Source of the DNA: JAEDES01 sp045649455
Lineage (GTDB): Bacteria > Bacillota_I > Bacilli_A > RF39 > UBA660
Direction of reading: 5' to 3'
Assembly (NCBI GenBank): GCA_045649455.1
Contig: JAZRPV010000051.1
Span: forward strand, 1-64,000
DNA length: 64,000 nucleotides
A program made the position numbers and the translations under genes. The notes beneath the pieces are model-generated. The model made no database searches and was not told the DNA's origin. It saw nothing but the letters and a program-made list of their open reading frames with translations. This document shows positions 60,159 to 64,000 of the stretch, piece by piece. The first letter of the stretch is position 1, and every line of letters starts with the position of its first letter.

Positions 60159-60842
60159 TTTAGTATATATAACCGGATATGGATCATCAAATTCTTTTAA
60201 ATCTGACATTTGTAATGGACCATGTCCTGTTTTATTAGCAATATCTCTTGCGGAATATAACATACTAGATAACCATTCATCTTCTGATTCAAAATAATCA
60301 AATTCATCACCATGTGGGCCACCCTCACATAATGCTATTAAGAAATGAGCATTATTTCTTCTTGCATTATATATTATCTTTTCAGTTGCTTCACAAGGCA
60401 TAAATGCAATTATCAATTGATCTTTTTCTACTGGTGTTTGTAGTGTAAACGGTTGTTGTCTTAAGACCATATTTGGATATGGGGAATCTGTTGAAATTAG
60501 ATTTGGATCATATACTGTTATAGTTCCACTTTTTTGTTTTAAAGCTATTCTTTTAGCAAGAGAAGGAATTCTTCCTCCCCCTACTTCAATGATATCTGTA
60601 TCTATATCAAAGTTTTCTTCAAGGATTTTTATGAAAGCATGATAGATATCTTCATTTTCATCAATAAATCCAAGTTCTGAATACATTTGTCTTAGAATAT
60701 CAACTTGAAATTTCTTATCTAAGAAATGTACCCAGTTAGATCTGATAAATTCTAATTCTCTATCATTATAACCATGTTTGTTTTCTTCTAGAAATCTATT
60801 CACTTTAAGTGTTTTATTTATGTTGTCTAATGGTTGTTTCAT
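60150..60842 (-). CDS. SAM-dependent methyltransferase-like protein
   Basis: 230 residues. The segment DIIEVGGGRIPSLAKRIALKQKSGTITVYDPNL looks like a SAM-binding motif I and acidic loop II. The following QLIIAFMPCEATEKIIYNARRNNAHFLIALCEGGPHG could be the region of motifs IV-V. The N-terminal 80 residues are helical (ELEFIRSNWVHFLDK). It lacks a NPPY-type motif, so it is unlikely to methylate an amino group of nucleic acid bases. Substrate unknown. It lies between obgE and the Hpt-receiver gene. Confidence 0.55.
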   Translation of the reverse strand: MKQPLDNINKTLKVNRFLEENKHGYNDRELEFIRSNWVHFLDKKFQVDILRQMYSELGFIDENEDIYHAFIKILEENFDIDTDIIEVGGGRIPSLAKRIALKQKSGTITVYDPNLISTDSPYPNMVLRQQPFTLQTPVEKDQLIIAFMPCEATEKIIYNARRNNAHFLIALCEGGPHGDEFDYFESEDEWLSSMLYSARDIANKTGHGPLQMSDLKEFDDPYPVIYTKKR

Positions 60843-60914
60843 AAAATCTCCTTTCTTTTTTTGTGTAGTCTATATAATATACTATTTTAGATAAAAAGAA
60901 AAGTACTAAATGTA

Positions 60915-62192
60915 CTAATCTTTGTAATCAAAATAAAAGTCTAATATTCTTACTTGATCTCCTACTTCAGCACCAAGTTCTGCTAGACGATCATCAATTC
61001 CCATACGACGAAGTTTTTTAGCAAATCTATATACTGCTTCTTCTGATGAGAATTTTGTCATCTTAAATATTCTTTCTACTTCTTGACCACTAATTACCCA
61101 TAGACCATCATCTTCTTTAGTAATAGTAAATGGTTCTTCTTTCTTGAATTTATATAGTACATGAGATTCAATTTGTGATTCATCATATAATGGATTTTGT
61201 GGAATCTCATCTAATAATTCAGCAAGTCTATCTACTACTTTTTGTAGTCCTTGATTTGTTGCGGCACTTACTTCAAATACTTCTGCATCTGGAACTTTCT
61301 TTTTAAATACTTCTAGATTTTCTTTAGCTTCTGGTAAGTCCATTTTATTTGCAATAATAATTTGTGGTTTTTCTAATAATTTTTCATTAAATGCTCTTAA
61401 TTCATTATTGATTAAAACATAATCTTCATATGGGTCACGCATTTCGCTTCCTGCCATATCAATTACGTGAGCGATTACTCTAGTTCTTTCAATATGTCTT
61501 AGGAATTTATCTCCTAAACCTTCTCCTAAAGATGCTCCTTCAATTAATCCAGGTAAGTCAGCAAGAACAAAACTTTGTCCTGATGATGCTTTAACTACAC
61601 CTAAGTTTGGAGTTAATGTTGTAAAGTGATATGCGGCAATCTTTGGTTTAGAGCGTGATACACATGAAATGATAGTACTTTTACCTACACTTGGTAATCC
61701 TACTAATCCTACATCTGCAAGCATTTTAACTTCTACTTTTAAGTTTTTCTTTTCACCTTCTTCTCCTTTTTCAGAGTAATCAGGTGCTGTATTAGTTTGT
61801 GTTTTGAAAGCAGTGTTACCTCTTCCTCCACGTCCACCTTTGGCAATAATTTCTTCTTGATCTTTTTTAGATAAGTCAGCGATTACTAATCCTGTATCTA
61901 AATCAGTTACTACTGTACCAAGTGGTACTTTTACTATTAAACTTTCAGCATAGGCTCCATGTTGGTTTTTACCTCTACCATTTTCACCTTTTTTACCTTT
62001 AATTGTTTTTTGATAACGTAAATCTAATAAAGTGTGAAGACCTTCATCTACTTTAAAAATAATATCAGAACCGCGTCCTCCATTACCTCCGTATGGTCCT
62101 CCCATTTCTACATATTTTTCACGTCTAAATGCTGTACATCCGTCTCCACCATCTCCGGCTTCTACTTTTATTTCGACCTCATCGACAAACAT
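60915..62192 (-). CDS. obgE: GTPase Obg
   Basis: 425 residues. The Gly-rich Obg fold (VEAGDGGDGCTAFRREKYVEMGGPYGGNGGRGSD) covers about 1-158. The G domain has GLPSVGKST, DLPGLIEGA, NKMDLPE. The C-terminal OCT domain follows (about 345-420). It is an essential GTPase linked to 50S assembly and stress. It stands near rpmA as usual; the 154-residue gene lies between. Confidence 0.97.
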   Translation of the reverse strand: MFVDEVEIKVEAGDGGDGCTAFRREKYVEMGGPYGGNGGRGSDIIFKVDEGLHTLLDLRYQKTIKGKKGENGRGKNQHGAYAESLIVKVPLGTVVTDLDTGLVIADLSKKDQEEIIAKGGRGGRGNTAFKTQTNTAPDYSEKGEEGEKKNLKVEVKMLADVGLVGLPSVGKSTIISCVSRSKPKIAAYHFTTLTPNLGVVKASSGQSFVLADLPGLIEGASLGEGLGDKFLRHIERTRVIAHVIDMAGSEMRDPYEDYVLINNELRAFNEKLLEKPQIIIANKMDLPEAKENLEVFKKKVPDAEVFEVSAATNQGLQKVVDRLAELLDEIPQNPLYDESQIESHVLYKFKKEEPFTITKEDDGLWVISGQEVERIFKMTKFSSEEAVYRFAKKLRRMGIDDRLAELGAEVGDQVRILDFYFDYKD

Positions 62193-62235
62193 ATTCTCGC
62201 CCCTTTCGAACTGATTTAATTATATCAAATATAAT

Positions 62236-62700
62236 TTATTGTTGTAAATTTTTTTGTATTGGTTTTTGTTGTTTTTGTTTATATAAAGAACTTATCCATA
62301 AAGCCGTTTCTTTATGCGATTGATTCTTTTTAGTTTGAATAAATTTTGTATATTCTCCTGTAATACGTGGGAAGTCCCCTTTTTCATCATCATCTACTAT
62401 TTCCCAAAGAAGTGCTTCTCCTGTTAAATCACTTAGTGCATATACATAACTATGAACTATGTGACGATAAAACTCTTGTTGCTCTTGTTGTGATGTAAAG
62501 AATCTATCAAAGACATCAAACATTACACCATAGTCTAATACCATTACTTCTGTTTCTTTAGTCTTTGGTAATTTTTCTAATAAGTATTCCATCATAGCTT
62601 CATCAAAATATTTAGCTTGTTCATACTTATCTTTAAAGAAACCACCTGTTTTTTCTACTAGTATTTGATTGATTCTAGCGTATATATCTTTTGTATTCAT
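62236..62700 (-). CDS. Unknown small protein between rpmA and obgE
   Basis: 154 residues, not recognised. It is soluble and helical (MEYLLEKLPKTKETEVMVLDYG; EQQEFYRHIVHSYVYAL), with a basic Gln/Lys-rich tail. In Bacillus the gene at this position is spo0B; this one has no recognisable Spo0B histidine region, so I do not call it that. It has AGGGGGA before the ATG and a terminator just upstream. It is probably co-transcribed with obgE. Confidence 0.6.
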   Translation of the reverse strand: MNTKDIYARINQILVEKTGGFFKDKYEQAKYFDEAMMEYLLEKLPKTKETEVMVLDYGVMFDVFDRFFTSQQEQQEFYRHIVHSYVYALSDLTGEALLWEIVDDDEKGDFPRITGEYTKFIQTKKNQSHKETALWISSLYKQKQQKPIQKNLQQ

Positions 62701-62718
62701 AAATCCCCCTTACTTATT

Positions 62719-62743
62719 AAAAAAAGAGCCAAATGGCTCTTTT
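62719..62743 (-). terminator. Terminator of the L21-Prp-L27 operon
   Basis: AAAAAGAGCC (62721-62730) pairs with GGCTCTTTT (62735-62743), loop AAAT, with a T-run on the minus strand. Confidence 0.88.
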
Positions 62744-62746
62744 ATA

Positions 62747-63037
62747 TTATTCTCCTACTGGATAAACTGAAGCTTGTTTTTTATCTCTTCCTAAGCGTTC
62801 AAATTTAACTACTCCGTCAACTGTTGTGAATAGAGTATCATCATTTCCACGACGAACATTAGTTCCTGGGAATACTCTAGTTCCACGTTGACGATATATA
62901 ATAGAACCAGCTGTTACGAATTCACCATCAGCTGCTTTAGCTCCAAGTCTACGTCCTGCAGAATCACGACCATTAGATGTTGATCCTTGCCCTTTATGGT
63001 GAGCAAATAATTGAATATCTAATCTTAAAAAATTCAT
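62747..63037 (-). CDS. rpmA: 50S ribosomal protein L27 (with cleavable N-terminal extension)
   Basis: 96 residues. The mature start is HHKGQGSTSNGRDSAGRRLG, preceded by MNFLRLDIQLFA. This 12-residue leader fits the Bacillota L27 extension, cut by Prp after the Phe-Ala step (consensus LRLxLQFFA). The processing lets L27 reach the peptidyl-transferase centre. prp is the gene just upstream. Confidence 0.97.
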   Translation of the reverse strand: MNFLRLDIQLFAHHKGQGSTSNGRDSAGRRLGAKAADGEFVTAGSIIYRQRGTRVFPGTNVRRGNDDTLFTTVDGVVKFERLGRDKKQASVYPVGE

Positions 63038-63048
63038 AATTCTCCTCC

Positions 63049-63351
63049 TTACTTAACTTCAATATTTTCTGGATAATTTACTTCCAGTTCTTTTAAAAGA
63101 CTAACCATGTTACCGATTAGTATTTGTGTTGTTTCATCAGTATTTTTAATATCAATACTTAAACCCTTTTTACTAACCATGTAACTTAGACTATTTTTAT
63201 TTAATGCTAAGATACCATTTACTGTTGTTGTAGTAATACTACTTACAGCAGCACATACTATATCTTTTCCATAATCATCATACATGGCATGTCCAAGTAC
63301 TGTGATTTTTTTATATTTAGCATTTTCTTTTTCAATTTTTACATTAATCAT
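63049..63351 (-). CDS. prp: Ribosomal-processing cysteine protease Prp
   Basis: 100 residues. Catalytic residues are visible in GHAMYDDYGKDIVCAAVS: His (about 21) and Cys (about 33). It cleaves the N-terminal extension of L27. The start ATG lies 2 nt past the rplU stop with no clear SD site, so translation is probably coupled. Its tail is rather standard (SLLKELEVNYPENIEVK). Confidence 0.93.
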   Translation of the reverse strand: MINVKIEKENAKYKKITVLGHAMYDDYGKDIVCAAVSSITTTTVNGILALNKNSLSYMVSKKGLSIDIKNTDETTQILIGNMVSLLKELEVNYPENIEVK

Positions 63352-63353
63352 AA

Positions 63354-63656
63354 TTAACCATTAATTTTAGTAATTTTGATTTTTGTATATGGTTGTCTAT
63401 GTCCATGAGTTCTACGGTTAGATCTATCTTTACTCTTGTATTTAAATACACGAATTTTCTTTTGTTTACCGTTTTTGATTACTTCACCTTCAACAGTAAC
63501 ATTTGTAAGATAAGGACTTCCAACTTTAGTATCAAGCATTAATACTTGATCGAAGCTTACAACATCACCAGCTACTACGTCTAATTTTTCTACGAAAATT
63601 TCAGAACCTTCAGTAACGTAATATTGTTTTCCACCAACTTTAATTACAGCGTTCAT
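63354..63656 (-). CDS. rplU: 50S ribosomal protein L21
   Basis: 100 residues. Start AVIKVGGKQYYVTEGSEIFVEKL, and the closing KSKDRSNRRTHGHRQPYTKIKIT, are typical. It binds 23S rRNA domain I. It is first in the rplU-prp-rpmA operon, with a strong GGAGG site and the L21 leader upstream. Confidence 0.97.
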   Translation of the reverse strand: MNAVIKVGGKQYYVTEGSEIFVEKLDVVAGDVVSFDQVLMLDTKVGSPYLTNVTVEGEVIKNGKQKKIRVFKYKSKDRSNRRTHGHRQPYTKIKITKING

Positions 63657-63752
63657 TAATAATACCTCCTTTTTTTAACTTAAGACTCGCTCTTAAGGTA
63701 CATTAATAATGTTTCTACCTTTTCAATGCGGTTTGAGCATGAGGCGTCAAAC
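63657..63752 (-). ncRNA. L21 leader (ribosomal protein autoregulation element)
   Basis: A leader of about 96 nt. It can form CTTAAGA/TCTTAAG around GCGAG near the RBS, AAGGTA/TACCTT around an ACATT/AATGT region, and GTTTGA/TCAAAC at the 5' end. The location and three-stem layout agree with the Rfam L21 leader of Bacillota. It probably binds L21 and lowers expression. Confidence 0.65.
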
Positions 63753-63758
63753 AGTTAG

Positions 63759-63787
63759 ATTATAGCATACGTTTACTTGTATGTCAA
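63759..63787 (-). promoter_or_regulatory. Promoter of rplU-prp-rpmA
   Basis: TTGACA (-35, 63782-63787), 17-bp spacer, TATAAT (-10, 63759-63764), a near-perfect match. The -35 lies within the last codons of the upstream gene. Confidence 0.9.
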
Positions 63788-64000
63788 CGAATTCGTTAAA
63801 CTTTGTTTTACTGTTTCATACTCAGTTTGAGTCATAATACTATTATGTAAAATACTATACATTAGTTTATTTTCCACTTCTTCATCATCTTTTGAATCAT
63901 GATAGTTTCTTTGTACTCTGTTCTTAGATAAAATTGTTCCATTTATATTATAAGTTCTTGTAGTTTCAAATTGTTTTAAACGTGATATTTCATCTGGTAT
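63773..64000 (-). CDS. C-terminal end of an unknown protein (5' part beyond window)
   Basis: An open frame runs from base 64000 for 75 codons to TAA at 63773-63775. The visible part is hydrophilic and helical. The last ~30 residues (ENKLMYSILHNSIMTQTEYETVKQSL) recall a short SHOCT-like helix pair, a weak likeness. Its end overlaps the rplU -35 element. Confidence 0.55.
   Translation of the reverse strand: MPDEISRLKQFETTRTYNINGTILSKNRVQRNYHDSKDDEEVENKLMYSILHNSIMTQTEYETVKQSLTNSLTYK

Noticed and set aside
62236..62700. Calling the gene between rpmA and obgE spo0B
   Set aside because: Position fits, but no Spo0B-like phospho-His helix is visible.
1..64000. CRISPR array, tRNA or rRNA genes, insertion sequence ends
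   Set aside because: No regularly spaced repeats, no cloverleaf or rRNA stretch, and no transposase motif was seen by eye; a tRNAscan/Infernal run would settle the RNA part.

Overview
This 64 kb window is chromosomal DNA of a very AT-rich, Gram-positive-type bacterium. The synteny (hrcA-grpE-dnaK-dnaJ with CIRCE operators; ylbD-ylbE-ylbF-rsmD; rplU-prp-rpmA-obgE; ruvA-ruvB-queA-tgt; parE-parC), the Prp-processed L27, HelD, MtaB, RecD2, RNase HIII and a DnaB/DnaD-type initiation protein point to Bacillota, class Bacilli. The very low GC and the TasA-like surface-protein family suggest an uncultured lineage near Erysipelotrichia/RF39/Mollicutes relatives; that placement is inference. The standard genetic code is used: Trp is TGG throughout the long frames, and TGA stops occur at two gene overlaps. 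No rRNA, tRNA, IS element or CRISPR array was seen. Nearly all genes lie on the minus strand; the exceptions are rnhC, a flippase, a YqfQ-like gene and a DUF192-like gene.

Layout. 1-3000 is the only clearly accessory stretch: a truncated zinc-ribbon/nuclease gene, an XRE-like regulator and a radical-SAM methylthiotransferase-like gene. The last is bracketed by two copies of a ~200-bp intergenic repeat. 3000-9500: pyruvate phosphate dikinase, thioredoxin + CvpA, RNase HIII, and thyA-dfrA. 9600-14400: the heat-shock operon under two CIRCE boxes. 14400-18400: a pilin-like protein with lectin domains, then ylbDEF-rsmD and a CDP-alcohol phosphatidyltransferase. 18400-25600: topoisomerase IV, an unknown membrane protein, a TasA-like protein ending in a Hint domain, and a 52-residue small protein. 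25600-34500: recD2, mtaB, a lipoprotein, an acidic membrane-anchored protein, a flippase and helD. 34600-49600: phosphohexomutase, an ABC-2 exporter operon, a large TasA-like surface protein, ZIP transporter/UppP/DUF368/pyrophosphatase, an HD hydrolase, a DnaB-like initiation protein, and PilD/PilC. 49700-55400: YqfQ-like gene, tgt, a double GreA-C protein, queA, and ruvBA with a LexA-type box. 55430-56000 is a decayed patch with a ParB-like relic. 56000-64000: a third TasA-like surface protein, yebC, an Hpt-receiver protein, a methyltransferase-like gene, obgE and the L21/Prp/L27 operon with its leader.

Functional links. PilC, PilD and the lectin-tipped pilin-like protein are parts of one type IV-like pilus/competence apparatus; the ATPase and major pilins must lie elsewhere. 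Three paralogous surface proteins share a TasA/camelysin-type N-terminus; two carry Cys-containing C-terminal modules and one carries a Hint domain. HelD and the ABC exporter share a 23-nt block covering the -10 element and the 5' end of their leaders, which suggests co-regulation. Most genes end in a hairpin terminator that contains or touches their own stop codon.
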